A DNA stretch of 40,754 nucleotides from Rhodospirillales bacterium (GTDB lineage Bacteria; Pseudomonadota; Alphaproteobacteria; Rhodospirillales; GLO-3), in assembly GCA_003354135.1 (NCBI GenBank), contig PIVK01000027.1, forward strand, positions 1 through 40,754, read 5' to 3'. The notes under the pieces were generated by a model that saw only the letters and a list, made by a program, of their open reading frames with translations, searched no databases and was not told the origin of the DNA. The position numbers and the translations under genes were made by a program. Shown piece after piece: positions 15,261-24,291 of the stretch (position 1 is the stretch's first letter; the number at the start of each line of letters is the position of its first letter).

Positions 15261-15967
15261 GTGTGCTGAAGAAGGTCCTGAAGAGCGATGCTGCCCGACA
15301 CATGCTGTGCTGGATCGGCGCCCAATATATCCGCCTGGTCCATCTGACCGGGCGCTGGCGGGTGATACGAGGCGAGATCCCGCAGGGTTTCTGGAATAAC
15401 GACGAACCTTTCATCCTCGCCTTCTGGCACGGGCGGCTGCTGCTGATGCCCTACTGCTGGGACCTGTCCAGGACCATCCACATGTTGATCTCCCAGCACC
15501 GGGACGGACAGATCATCGCCCGCACCGTCGGCCACTTCGGCATCAAGACGGCCGCGGGCTCGTCGAGTCGCGGCGGCACGGCGGCGTTGCGGACCATGTT
15601 GAAGGCGCTGAAGGACGGCGAGTACGTCGGCATCACGCCGGACGGCCCCCGGGGGCCGCGCATGCGGGCGAGCGAGGGCGTGGCGCAGGTCGCACGTCTG
15701 TCCGGGGTGCCCGTGATTCCGGCTACCTACGCCGGCACCCCCCACAAGGTCCTGGGCAGCTGGGATCGTTTCGTCGTCGCCTCGCCCTTTGGTCGCGGCG
15801 TCATCGTCTGGGGCGAGCCCATCGCGGTGGGGCGTGATGCCGACATCGAAGAGGCACGGCAGAGAATCGAGGACGGACTCAACGCCATCACCGCCGAGGC
15901 CGACGCGATGATGGGGCACCAGGCCATCCAGCCGGAACCCTTGGAACCCCCCGAGGCCGGATCATGA
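15257..15967 (+). CDS. DUF374 lysophospholipid acyltransferase-like protein
   Basis: 236 residues, with a GTG start overlapping the exporter stop (GTGA). Typical features of DUF374 proteins are FWHGRLLLMPY near residue 57 and GITPDGPRGPRMRASEG near 125. These resemble the catalytic and substrate-binding blocks of LPLAT acyltransferases. It sits between the MsbA-like exporter and waaA in a run of overlapping genes, so a role in acylating lipid A or another envelope lipid is likely. The actual acceptor is unknown. Confidence 0.85.
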   Translation: MSVLKKVLKSDAARHMLCWIGAQYIRLVHLTGRWRVIRGEIPQGFWNNDEPFILAFWHGRLLLMPYCWDLSRTIHMLISQHRDGQIIARTVGHFGIKTAAGSSSRGGTAALRTMLKALKDGEYVGITPDGPRGPRMRASEGVAQVARLSGVPVIPATYAGTPHKVLGSWDRFVVASPFGRGVIVWGEPIAVGRDADIEEARQRIEDGLNAITAEADAMMGHQAIQPEPLEPPEAGS

Positions 15968-17247
15968 TGCTCGCCCTCTACCGGACCGCCACCACCCTGG
16001 CCGCCCCTCTGATCCGGCTCTACCTCGCCCGGCGCATGGCGCGCGGTAAGGAAGACCCGGCCCGCTTTTCCGAACGCTTGGGACGTCCGGGACGGCCTCG
16101 GCCTGCGGGACCCCTGATTTGGTTGCACGCGGCCAGTGTCGGTGAGTCCCTCTCCCTGCTGCCGCTGACCGAACGCCTGTTGCAGGCCCGGCCGGGCGTC
16201 AGCCTCTTGGTCACGACCGGATCCGTCACGTCGGCCAGGCTGATGGGCGAACGCCTGCCCGCCGGGGCCTTCCATCAGTTCCTCCCCGTGGACCGGCCCG
16301 CCTATGTCCGCAGGTTTCTCGATCACTGGCAGCCCGATCTGGTGCTGTGGGCGGAATCCGAATTCTGGCCCAATATGGTAAGCACAATCGCCCAGCGCCG
16401 GATTCCGCTGGTTCTGATCAACGGGCGGGTCTCTGCCCGTTCCTTCGCCGGCTGGCATCGCTGGCGGGGCCTGATCCACCAACTGCTGACGGGATTTGTT
16501 CTCTGCCTCGGCCAAACGGAAGAGGACGCGGAGCGCCTGCGCGCCCTCGGCGCGCCGGAGGCCCGTTGCGTTGGCAACCTCAAATTCGCCGCGCCGCCGC
16601 TGTCGGCCGATGCCGGGGAACTGGCGATGCTGGAGAACCTCCTGGCAGATCGACCCGTTTGGGTGGCGGCCAGTACCCACGCAGGGGAAGAGGAGATCGC
16701 CGGGCAGGTGCAGCGCGCCCTGGCTCAGTCCCACGCCGGCCTGCTGACCCTCATCGTGCCGCGTCATCCCGAACGCGGGCCCGGGATCGCCGCAGACCTG
16801 CGGGCCGGTGGCCTGACGGTCGCGGTGCGCTCGGCGGACGCACCGATCGAGAACACGACGGACATCTACGTTGCCGACACCCTGGGCGAGCTCGGATTGT
16901 TCTTTCGGCTGGCGGACGTGGTCTTCATGGGCAAATCGCTGACTGGCGAGGGGGGCCAGAACCTGCTGGAGCCGGGACGCCTCGGCAAGGCCATCCTGCA
17001 CGGGCCGCGCATGAGCAACTTCGCCGAGATGAGTGCGCGCATGAAGGCGGCCGACGCCGCGATCGAGGTGGCCGACGCGGCGGCCCTCCGGGACACGGTG
17101 GACCGGCTGTTGGGCGACGCGGCGGAACGGGACCGGCTGGGCCCGGCCGCTCAAGCCTTCGCCGAAGGGGAGGCCGGGGTCCTTGAGAGGCTGATGGACG
17201 CCCTCGCCCCGTGGCTGCCGGAGGGAGACAGCCATGCGGGCTCCTGA
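15964..17247 (+). CDS. waaA: 3-deoxy-D-manno-octulosonic acid (Kdo) transferase
   Basis: 427 residues, overlapping the previous stop by four bases. An N-terminal membrane anchor is followed by a GT-B glycosyltransferase fold with the family motifs IWLHAASVGESLS, LWAESEFWPNM and MGKSLTGEGGQN. It transfers Kdo from CMP-Kdo to the lipid A precursor on the cytoplasmic face of the inner membrane. Whether it adds one or more Kdo residues cannot be read from sequence. It overlaps lpxK by 14 nt. Confidence 0.96.
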   Translation: MMLALYRTATTLAAPLIRLYLARRMARGKEDPARFSERLGRPGRPRPAGPLIWLHAASVGESLSLLPLTERLLQARPGVSLLVTTGSVTSARLMGERLPAGAFHQFLPVDRPAYVRRFLDHWQPDLVLWAESEFWPNMVSTIAQRRIPLVLINGRVSARSFAGWHRWRGLIHQLLTGFVLCLGQTEEDAERLRALGAPEARCVGNLKFAAPPLSADAGELAMLENLLADRPVWVAASTHAGEEEIAGQVQRALAQSHAGLLTLIVPRHPERGPGIAADLRAGGLTVAVRSADAPIENTTDIYVADTLGELGLFFRLADVVFMGKSLTGEGGQNLLEPGRLGKAILHGPRMSNFAEMSARMKAADAAIEVADAAALRDTVDRLLGDAAERDRLGPAAQAFAEGEAGVLERLMDALAPWLPEGDSHAGS

Positions 17248-18223
17248 CTTCTGGCGCCATCGGGGACTGACCAGCGGCCTCCTGGCGCCGCTGGGCTGGG
17301 TCTACGGCCTGGCAAGCGGGCTCCGGGCCGGGCAGGCTTCCTCCTGGAAGCCCCCTTGCCCCGTGCTTTGTGTCGGCAACATGGTTGCCGGGGGCGCCGG
17401 CAAGACGCCGGTCGCCATCGATCTCGCCCGGCGCATCGCCGAACGGGGGCTGGACGTCCAGCTCCTTTCACGCGGCTACGGCGGCTGCGAGGTGGGTCCG
17501 CTCAGGGTCGATCCCGCCGTCCACACGGCGGCCCGGGTCGGCGACGAACCGCTGCTGCTGGCGGCGGCCTGTCCTACCTGGGTAGCAGCGGACCGGATAG
17601 CGGGCGCCAAGGCAGCCGCGAACGCGGGTGCCCAACTCATCGTCATGGACGACGGCTTCCAGAACCCCCGGCTTCATAAGAACCTGTCGCTGGTGGCAGT
17701 CGATGGCGGATACGGTTTCGGCAACCGCCGGGTCCATCCGGCGGGACCGTTGCGCGAACCCCTGGAACGGGGGCTTGAGCGGGCGGAGGCCGTGATCCTG
17801 ATCGGCGAGGACGCGACCGGTGTCCGGGAGATCGTCGGAGAGGCCGCCCCCGTGCTCACAGCCCGGATTCAACCTAGTCCCGAGGCGGCAGCCTGGAACG
17901 GCAAGCCGGTCGTCGCCTTCGCCGGAATCGGGCGGCCGGAGAAGGTCTTCGTGACGCTCGAGGCGATTGGCTGCGATCTCGTGGCAACCCATGCCTACGC
18001 CGATCATCATCCCTATTCCGCCCGCGAGATCGACACCCTCAAACGGCAGGCCGAAGCCGCCGGGGCGGCCCTGGTGACGACGGCCAAGGATTTCACGCGC
18101 CTGCCCGCAGATCTGAAAGAAGGCGTTGAGGTCTTGACAATCGCCCTCGAATGGGAGGACGAAGCGGCATTGGACGCCCTTCTGGAGCCCTTGATCGCCG
18201 ATGCCCGACACCTCGCCGCCTGA
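17234..18223 (+). CDS. lpxK: Tetraacyldisaccharide 4'-kinase
   Basis: 329 residues. The Shine-Dalgarno GGAGGGAG lies inside the end of waaA. A P-loop variant VGNMVAGGAGKTP near residue 45, the LLSRGYGG motif and the MDDGFQNPRLHKNL block identify LpxK, which phosphorylates the 4' position of the lipid A disaccharide. It overlaps the following acyltransferase gene by 23 nt, showing tight translational coupling across the lipid A cluster. Confidence 0.97.
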   Translation: MRAPDFWRHRGLTSGLLAPLGWVYGLASGLRAGQASSWKPPCPVLCVGNMVAGGAGKTPVAIDLARRIAERGLDVQLLSRGYGGCEVGPLRVDPAVHTAARVGDEPLLLAAACPTWVAADRIAGAKAAANAGAQLIVMDDGFQNPRLHKNLSLVAVDGGYGFGNRRVHPAGPLREPLERGLERAEAVILIGEDATGVREIVGEAAPVLTARIQPSPEAAAWNGKPVVAFAGIGRPEKVFVTLEAIGCDLVATHAYADHHPYSAREIDTLKRQAEAAGAALVTTAKDFTRLPADLKEGVEVLTIALEWEDEAALDALLEPLIADARHLAA

Positions 18224-19103
18224 CGTCATCCGCCGCCCGACCCGGCCAACCGACCGGCTGCAGGGGTGGGTGGCCCGGATTCTGTTCGCCCTGCTGCGGC
18301 TCCTGCCCTTGACCTGGGCCTCGGGACTCGGCGGCTGGCTGGGGCGGACACTGGGACCGCGTCTCTCTGCAAGCGAGCGGGCCCGGGAAAATCTGCGCGC
18401 CGTATTCCCAAAAATGACTGAGGCCGAGGTCGCGGTGACGATCCGGGGCATGTGGGACAACCTGCTGCGCACGGCCTTCGAGTGCCCGCACATCAACCGG
18501 ATGAGGCTCTATGAGGACAACCGGTTCGAGGTGGTGGGCGCCGAAAACATCGACCACCTGCGCGACGATGGCAAGCCGGGCATCTTCTTCTCCGGCCACT
18601 TCGCCAACTGGGAGCTGATGCCGCTCTCGACCGCCCAGCGGGGCCAGCCCGCCCATCTGGTCTACCGCGCCCCCAACAACCCGGCAGTCGACTGGCTGTT
18701 CCGGCAACGGATGCCCTGGGATGCGGAATTGATCCCCAAGGGGCCAACCGGGGCGCGGCAGCTTCTGCGCGTGCTGAAGAACGGCGATCACGTGGGCATG
18801 CTGGTTGACCAGAAGATGAACGACGGGATCAACGTCCCCTTTTTCGGCCGCGATGCCATGACCGCCCCGGCGCTGGCTAAACTGGCGCTGAAGTTCCAAT
18901 GCCCAGTGGTCCCGATCCGGGTCGAGCGCCTGGGCGGGGCCAAGTTCCGCATCACCCTCTTCGAGCCCCTGGAACTGCCCGACAGCGGCGATCGGCAGGC
19001 CGATGTGCTGGCCCTGATGACCCAGGTCAACGAGCTCTTCGAAACCTGGATCCGCCAACGCCCCGAACAGTGGCTGTGGCTGCACCGGCGCTGGGGAAAG
19101 TGA
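18201..19103 (+). CDS. LpxL/HtrB-type lipid A acyltransferase
   Basis: 300 residues. A membrane anchor at about 25-50 precedes the catalytic motif GHFANWE (the H-x4-E pair), followed by LVYRAPNNP and GMLVDQKMNDG blocks typical of late lipid A acyltransferases. It would add a secondary acyl chain to Kdo-lipid A. Choice between LpxL and LpxM specificity is not possible from sequence. Last gene of the cluster, convergent with pmbA. Confidence 0.92.
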   Translation: MPDTSPPDVIRRPTRPTDRLQGWVARILFALLRLLPLTWASGLGGWLGRTLGPRLSASERARENLRAVFPKMTEAEVAVTIRGMWDNLLRTAFECPHINRMRLYEDNRFEVVGAENIDHLRDDGKPGIFFSGHFANWELMPLSTAQRGQPAHLVYRAPNNPAVDWLFRQRMPWDAELIPKGPTGARQLLRVLKNGDHVGMLVDQKMNDGINVPFFGRDAMTAPALAKLALKFQCPVVPIRVERLGGAKFRITLFEPLELPDSGDRQADVLALMTQVNELFETWIRQRPEQWLWLHRRWGK

Positions 19104-19194
19104 GCCCGCCCTTTTCAAAAATTTTGATCGCAGCCCTGGCAGAGGTCTGTGACGATATCCCGCGTTTCGGTCCGCCTGGGATTACCTCGCGGCC

Positions 19195-20541
19195 CTACCG
19201 TCCCGCCACTGTCATCCCTTCGATTCGCAGCGTCGGTGCGTCGGTACCGTAGCGAAATTCAAGGTTGTCGGCCGGAGTCAGATTGGCAAACATATCCTTG
19301 AGGTTTCCCGCAACCGTTACCTCGCTGACCGGATAGGCCAGCTCGCCGTCCTCGATCCAGAAGCCGCTGGCACCACGGGAATAATCGCCGGTCACCATGT
19401 TGACGCCATATCCCATCATGTCCGTGATGTAGAGACCGCTCTTAATGTCGGCCATGAGCTCCTTGGGCGTAAGTGTCCCCAGTTCCATGTAAAGGTTCGA
19501 CGCGGACGGGAACGGTGGCGACGAGGTACCGCGCGCGGCGTGGCCGGTGGTCTCCAGGCCCAGTTGCCGGGCCGAGCGCAGATCCAAGAGCCAGGTGGCA
19601 AGCCGCCCGCCCTCGATGATGTTGCGCCGCATGGTCCTCACGCCCTCGCTGTCGAAGGGGCGCGAGTTCAGCCCCCGCCTGCGATGGGGATCGTCGACGA
19701 TGGTGATGGCGTCGGAGAACAACCGCTCTCCCATGCTGTGTTTCAGAAACGATGTGCCGCGGGCGATGGCCGTGCCGTTGGCGGCCGCCGACAGATGGCC
19801 GACGAGACTGCGCGAGACGCGCGGGTCGTAGACCAGCGGCACCTGGGCCGATTGGACCTTCTGCGGGTTCAGGCGCCGGACCGCCTTCTCGCCCGCCGAG
19901 CGGCCGACCTCCGCCGCAGCGCGCATGTCCTCGGCATAGACGGCGTAGTCGTAGTCGTAGTCGGTCTCCATCGCCATGCCCTTACCGGCCAGCACCGCGG
20001 CGCTGATGCTCTGGCGCGAGTTGCGCCGCACCTGCCCGAAACCGTTGGAAGCCGCCATGGCAAACACGGTGTGGCCCCGGGTGGCCGAGGCCCCCTCGGA
20101 ATTGGTGACGCCTTCCACCGCCAAGGCCGCCTCTTCGGCTGCTCGTGCCCGTTCGGCCAGATCCTCTGTCGACGGCTCGAGCGGATCGCAACTGTCGACG
20201 TCGGGAATATCGGTCGCCAGCAGCCCCGGCTCGGCGAGGCCGCAGTAGGGGTCGTCCGGCACGGTCCGGGCCATGGCCAGTGCGCGGCCCACCAGATCGT
20301 CCAGGGCGTCCGGAACGGTATCGGACGTGGACACCATGGCCTGCTTCGATCCCACCAGGACCCGCAGTCCCAAGTCCCGGTTTTCGGAGCGTTCCAGATG
20401 CTCGCGCTCGCCCAAACGCTGGGTCACCGATAGGGAGGTGCTGTCGACAAAGACGGCGTCGGCGGCGTCGGCTCCCGCCTTCCGGGCGCGGTTCACCACG
20501 TCGGCGGTGAAGTCGAGACAGATCTGGTCTTGGTCGGTCAT
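19195..20541 (-). CDS. pmbA: Metalloprotease PmbA/TldE
   Basis: 448 residues from the ATG at 20541. An in-frame start 60 nt upstream would add an unlikely extension. The whole length matches the U62 family, with TRGHTVFAMAASNGFG and VTGDYSRGASGFWIEDG as typical blocks. PmbA lacks the zinc motif and works as the partner of TldD, encoded separately at 26188-27621 on the other strand. The pair degrades unfolded or leader peptides and acts in some modified-peptide pathways. Here they are separated by about 5.6 kb with metZ, an Lrp gene and a large oxidoreductase between them. Confidence 0.95.
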   Translation of the reverse strand: MTDQDQICLDFTADVVNRARKAGADAADAVFVDSTSLSVTQRLGEREHLERSENRDLGLRVLVGSKQAMVSTSDTVPDALDDLVGRALAMARTVPDDPYCGLAEPGLLATDIPDVDSCDPLEPSTEDLAERARAAEEAALAVEGVTNSEGASATRGHTVFAMAASNGFGQVRRNSRQSISAAVLAGKGMAMETDYDYDYAVYAEDMRAAAEVGRSAGEKAVRRLNPQKVQSAQVPLVYDPRVSRSLVGHLSAAANGTAIARGTSFLKHSMGERLFSDAITIVDDPHRRRGLNSRPFDSEGVRTMRRNIIEGGRLATWLLDLRSARQLGLETTGHAARGTSSPPFPSASNLYMELGTLTPKELMADIKSGLYITDMMGYGVNMVTGDYSRGASGFWIEDGELAYPVSEVTVAGNLKDMFANLTPADNLEFRYGTDAPTLRIEGMTVAGR

Positions 20542-20580
20542 GGGCTCGGGTCCGTTTCGGTCATAGGACACTAAGTAATA

Positions 20581-20610
20581 GGGCCGAGGGAAAAAATCCA
20601 CCCTCGACCC
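20581..20610 (-). terminator. Strong hairpin after the fused oxidoreductase gene
   Basis: A 10-bp stem with one G-U pair (minus strand GGGTCGAGGG / CCCTCGGCCC, loop TGGATTTTTT) lies 29 nt after the oxidoreductase stop. T runs are in the loop and just before the stem, not after it, so it is terminator-like rather than canonical. Confidence 0.5.
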
Positions 20611-20638
20611 AAAAAAGGCCTTGCCTTGACCGGTGCAA

Positions 20639-23600
20639 TCAGACGCGTTCGATGCCGCCCTTCTCGATGATCCGCTTGATCCACTGCTGGGTCAGCTTCT
20701 CGTGCACGGTGTTCTGGCTCAGGCGGGCGCGCAGCGATTTGAAGACCACCTTGTCCATCGGCTGGTCCTGCTCGAAGCAGGAGTAGACCACCTTCTCCTC
20801 GCCGGTGATCGGATCCTCGTGCTTCTGGAGACACTGGCCACAGATTTCCTTCATCATGCACTGCATGGGCGAGTTGATGGACGCCACGGCTTCGTGGTCC
20901 TTCATGAGGTACGGCTCCAGGACGCCCTTCCTGGCTTCCTTGACCGCGTTCATCATGATGTCGGATCCGATGGCAATCAGGTGATTGCAGGTATCCAGCG
21001 GAATTTCGACATCGCCCAACTCACCCTTGCCGTAGGCCTCCATGGCCTGGACGATGTTGCCGACGAAGGCTTTGTCCTGCGGGCGCCGGGGTTCGAAGCC
21101 CGGGGCCTCGTCGCAGCACCAGACCACCACGTCCGCGTTCTCCTCGACGCGGTCGATGTGGAAGCGGTCGTTGACCCCCTTGTAGGCCGCGAAGTAGAGC
21201 ACCTTGGCGCCCTCGTCATGGAAGCCCTTGCTGATGGTCATCAACACGGCGTTGCCGAGACCACCGCCCAACAGCAGGGCGGTGTCGCTCTTATTCACGT
21301 GGGTCGGAGTGCCGAGCGGGCCCATGAGGATGACGCGCTCGCCCGCCTTCAGGGTCTGCAGGATGGTGGTGGAGCCACCCATGTCGAGGGAGATCAGAAT
21401 GACGTGCCCCTTCTCCCTGTCGATGATGGCGCCGGTCAGCGCCACGCCCTTCATGCCGAGCACCGTGCCGTCCACGTGGGCGGCGTTGGCCTCGTAGTTC
21501 TGGATGCGGAAGAACTGGCCCGGCTTGAAGGCGTTGGCCGCCCACGGGGCCCGGAGCGTGATCTGGGCCACGTTGTGGGTCAAGCGCTTGACTTCGACCA
21601 CCTCGGCGCGCAGGCCGTCATCCATGGTCGCCAGAAGGTCCTCGGGCGTGCCGGGGGCCGGGGGCTGCTTGCGCATGATGTGGTCGACCACCGGGTAGCC
21701 GTGGCGGGCCGACGCCATGGCTTTCACCACGTTGCCCGCATAGGACTGGTGAAGGTCGCCGAAGAAGCTCATGCAGCGGCCGTCGTCACGCGGGTTCATC
21801 AGCACCTGCGCCTCGGCCGGCTTGGCCGACCACTCCGGCGTCACGGCTTCCCAGCTCTCGGTGTAGGCCTGGAAGTACTTGCCATCCAGCGGCGCGAAGT
21901 CCGGGTCCTCGCGGCTCAGCACGGTGTTGGGCTGGGTACCGGCGGCGATGACGATGAACTTGGCCGGCAGGGTGACCTCTTCGTCGATCGGCTGCGGACG
22001 GCCGTTCTCGTCCAGGGCTTGGCGCTGCAGGCGGATGGACTCGGCGTGACCGCGCTCGTCCATGTTGATGCCCAGGGGCGAGAGCAGCTCGGCGAAGTAG
22101 ATGCCTTGCTCGAAGGCCTTGATGATTTCCTCGTGGTTGAGCTGGTAGGCCGGCGCGCCGGTCATCTTGCGGCGATAGGCGATGGTCGCCCCGCCCCACT
22201 CCTGCAGCATCGGGATGAAATTGGGATCGCGTCCCTCGGCGGCCGCCTTCTCGCGCTCGGCGCGGATGGCCTTACCGTGGGTGATGAACTCGTCGGCGAT
22301 CTCGTTCTCCTCGTCGGTGTAGACGAGACGGACCTGCTCTTCGCTGCTGTCGGCGACCAGGGCCTCGTAGCGCTGCAGGTACTTCTCGCACTGGCGGACA
22401 TAGAAGGCCAGCGCCTCGGTCGCCGCGTCGATGGCGGTCAGGCCGCCACCGATGACCACCGCCGGCAGGCGGAGTTGCAGGTTGGCCACCGAGTCCTTCT
22501 TGGCGGCGCCCGTCAGCTGAAGCGCCATCAGGAAGTCGGATGCGGTGCGGACGCCGCGGGCCAGATTGTTCTCGATGTTGAGGAACGTCGGCTTGCCGGC
22601 CCCCATGCAGAGCGCAACGTGGTCGAAGCCCATCTCGTAAGCGCTTTCCTTGGTGATGGCGGCCCCGAAACGCACGCCGCCGTACATGCCGAAACGCCGA
22701 CGGCGCTCGACCAGCAAGCGGAGGATCTTGAGGAAGTTCTTGTCCCAACGAATGGTGATGCCGTACTCGGCCACACCGCCGAAACCGGCCTGGACGCGGT
22801 CATCCAGGGGTTCCCAGAGCTCCTGCACGTCGTGGATGGGATGGAAGGGGGCCCGGGCGCCAGACTGCTCGACACCCGAAATCCCGGCCGGCAGCGGCTC
22901 GATCTTAAGGCCGTCGATGCAGGCCACGGTGTGACCCTCGTTGAGCAGGTAGTGGGCCAGGGTGTACCCGGCAGGACCGGCGCCCACCACCAGCACCTTG
23001 TAACCGCTCCCCTCAAGGGCCACCGGGCGCTTGATGCTCATCGGATTCCAGCGGGTCAGCAGGCTGTAGATCTCGAAGCCCCAGGGCAGACTCAGCACGT
23101 TCTTGAGCATGCGGGTCTCGGCCTGGGGAATGTTGACCGGCTCCTGCTTCTGGTAGATGCAGGCCTTCATGCAGTCGTTACAGATACGGTGGCCGGTGCC
23201 GGCGAGCATCGGGTTGTCGGTGACCACGATGCCCAGCGCGCCGATCAGGTTGCCGTCCTTCATGGACTGGTGCATCTCGGAGATCTTCTCCTCCAAGGGG
23301 CAGCCTTCCAGAACCACCCTGAGCGGGTTCTTGGCGTAGTCGCCGGTCTTCTTGTCGCGCATACCGTTGCGGCAGTTGTCGCGGCCACGCTCGTGGCAGA
23401 TAACGCAGTAGTTCGCCTCGTCCAGGCTGCCGACGGTGTCGCAGCCGTTGTCGGTCAGGTTAAAGCCTTCACGATGCAGGGGTTCGGCGCCTTCCGGCTG
23501 GTACTGAATTTCGACGCCGTCGACGGTCTTTGTGCTGTATTCCACCAAGGCATCGAAGTCGGTCTTGGGGACCTTGTGGAACAGCGCGCCGCCGGCATGG

Positions 23601-24142
23601 CGTGTGTGGCCCGCATCGGTGTGTAGCGCCCAACATGCGTATTTTTTGGCCACTTCCAGCTTTTCGGCGTTGGCTTCCTTATCCTCCATCCACTCAAGGA
23701 CTTTCTTGGCGAAGTGGATTTGATCGAAGGTGCCGCCGAACAGGTCGGTCAGGTGGTCCTCCAGGACATGATGCTCGAAACCGGCGGCTTCCTCGGCGCC
23801 ATAGGCCTTGGAGGCCATGCGCTGAACGAACAGGGTCTTGGCTTCGAAGAGAACGGCGAGGTTCCGGTGTTCGTCACCCAGCTCCCGGACATCTTTCTCG
23901 ATCCCGAACAGTTTGGCCACGAAGGCCTCTACCTGCGGGGAAAGGGCGAGGAGCAGATTGGATTCATCGAGTTGTTCGACGTCGCCCGGCGCCTGACGCG
24001 CGGCGGCCAGTTTGTCGGCCAGGTCCTTGTCCGCCGCGCTAAGATGATCGACGAAAAGCCGATCTATTTTCCGAATACCGCTGTCACTGTAAAGGTCTTC
24101 GAACGCCAATCCGTGGGCGAGGTTGATGTCGGTGCTGGTCAC
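20639..24142 (-). CDS. Fused GltD/NfnB-like and PyrK/NfnA-like iron-sulfur flavoprotein oxidoreductase
   Basis: 1167 residues from a GTG at 24142 preceded by AGGGGG. An in-frame ATG at 24181 lacks such a site. N-terminal residues about 1-235 match nothing I recognise. Cysteines at 246, 249, 257 and 281, and CNDCMKAC at 321-328, should bind Fe-S clusters. An FAD-binding GAGPAG at 387-392 opens a glutamate-synthase-small-subunit-like domain, with a second nucleotide motif (VVIGGGLTAIDAATEA). From about 880 the chain looks like PyrK/ferredoxin-NADP reductase (FKPGQFFRI, LLGGGLGNAVL) and ends with clustered cysteines (CMMKEICGQC ... SCF). The order resembles the two subunits of NfnAB, an electron-bifurcating transhydrogenase, joined in one chain. 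Bifurcation itself is inferred. It has its own promoter with an inverted repeat. Confidence 0.85.
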   Translation of the reverse strand: MTSTDINLAHGLAFEDLYSDSGIRKIDRLFVDHLSAADKDLADKLAAARQAPGDVEQLDESNLLLALSPQVEAFVAKLFGIEKDVRELGDEHRNLAVLFEAKTLFVQRMASKAYGAEEAAGFEHHVLEDHLTDLFGGTFDQIHFAKKVLEWMEDKEANAEKLEVAKKYACWALHTDAGHTRHAGGALFHKVPKTDFDALVEYSTKTVDGVEIQYQPEGAEPLHREGFNLTDNGCDTVGSLDEANYCVICHERGRDNCRNGMRDKKTGDYAKNPLRVVLEGCPLEEKISEMHQSMKDGNLIGALGIVVTDNPMLAGTGHRICNDCMKACIYQKQEPVNIPQAETRMLKNVLSLPWGFEIYSLLTRWNPMSIKRPVALEGSGYKVLVVGAGPAGYTLAHYLLNEGHTVACIDGLKIEPLPAGISGVEQSGARAPFHPIHDVQELWEPLDDRVQAGFGGVAEYGITIRWDKNFLKILRLLVERRRRFGMYGGVRFGAAITKESAYEMGFDHVALCMGAGKPTFLNIENNLARGVRTASDFLMALQLTGAAKKDSVANLQLRLPAVVIGGGLTAIDAATEALAFYVRQCEKYLQRYEALVADSSEEQVRLVYTDEENEIADEFITHGKAIRAEREKAAAEGRDPNFIPMLQEWGGATIAYRRKMTGAPAYQLNHEEIIKAFEQGIYFAELLSPLGINMDERGHAESIRLQRQALDENGRPQPIDEEVTLPAKFIVIAAGTQPNTVLSREDPDFAPLDGKYFQAYTESWEAVTPEWSAKPAEAQVLMNPRDDGRCMSFFGDLHQSYAGNVVKAMASARHGYPVVDHIMRKQPPAPGTPEDLLATMDDGLRAEVVEVKRLTHNVAQITLRAPWAANAFKPGQFFRIQNYEANAAHVDGTVLGMKGVALTGAIIDREKGHVILISLDMGGSTTILQTLKAGERVILMGPLGTPTHVNKSDTALLLGGGLGNAVLMTISKGFHDEGAKVLYFAAYKGVNDRFHIDRVEENADVVVWCCDEAPGFEPRRPQDKAFVGNIVQAMEAYGKGELGDVEIPLDTCNHLIAIGSDIMMNAVKEARKGVLEPYLMKDHEAVASINSPMQCMMKEICGQCLQKHEDPITGEEKVVYSCFEQDQPMDKVVFKSLRARLSQNTVHEKLTQQWIKRIIEKGGIERV

Positions 24143-24192
24143 AGGAGCCCCCTGACTGAAAAAAATTTGGATCCAAAGCAATATACGTCGGC

Positions 24193-24239
24193 GCGCACGT
24201 TATATACGACAAATCTAAGGTGGCAAACCCAACGTGCGC
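24193..24239 (-). promoter_or_regulatory. Promoter of the fused oxidoreductase gene, bracketed by a 9-bp inverted repeat
   Basis: On the minus strand, -35 TTGCCA (24226-24221) and -10 TATAAC (24204-24199) are separated by 16 nt. The perfect inverted repeat GCGCACGTT (24193-24201) / AACGTGCGC (24231-24239) has one arm over the -10 and the other just upstream of the -35. This arrangement fits an operator for a regulator that bridges the promoter. Confidence 0.6.
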
Positions 24240-24267
24240 TTTCGGGGGGGGGCTTGCCCGAAAAGCC
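24238..24267 (-). terminator. Imperfect hairpin after metZ
   Basis: Plus-strand GCTTTCGGG pairs with CCCGAAAAGC with one bulged A. The loop includes most of a run of nine G. It lies 25 nt after the metZ stop and has no T run, so termination is uncertain. Confidence 0.35.
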
Positions 24268-24291
24268 GTTTTTGCAGCCGCAAAAGAGACG

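Noticed and set aside
20633-23626. 997-codon open frame on the plus strand
   Set aside because: Antisense of the fused oxidoreductase, which has clear Fe-S and nucleotide motifs. The plus frame has none.
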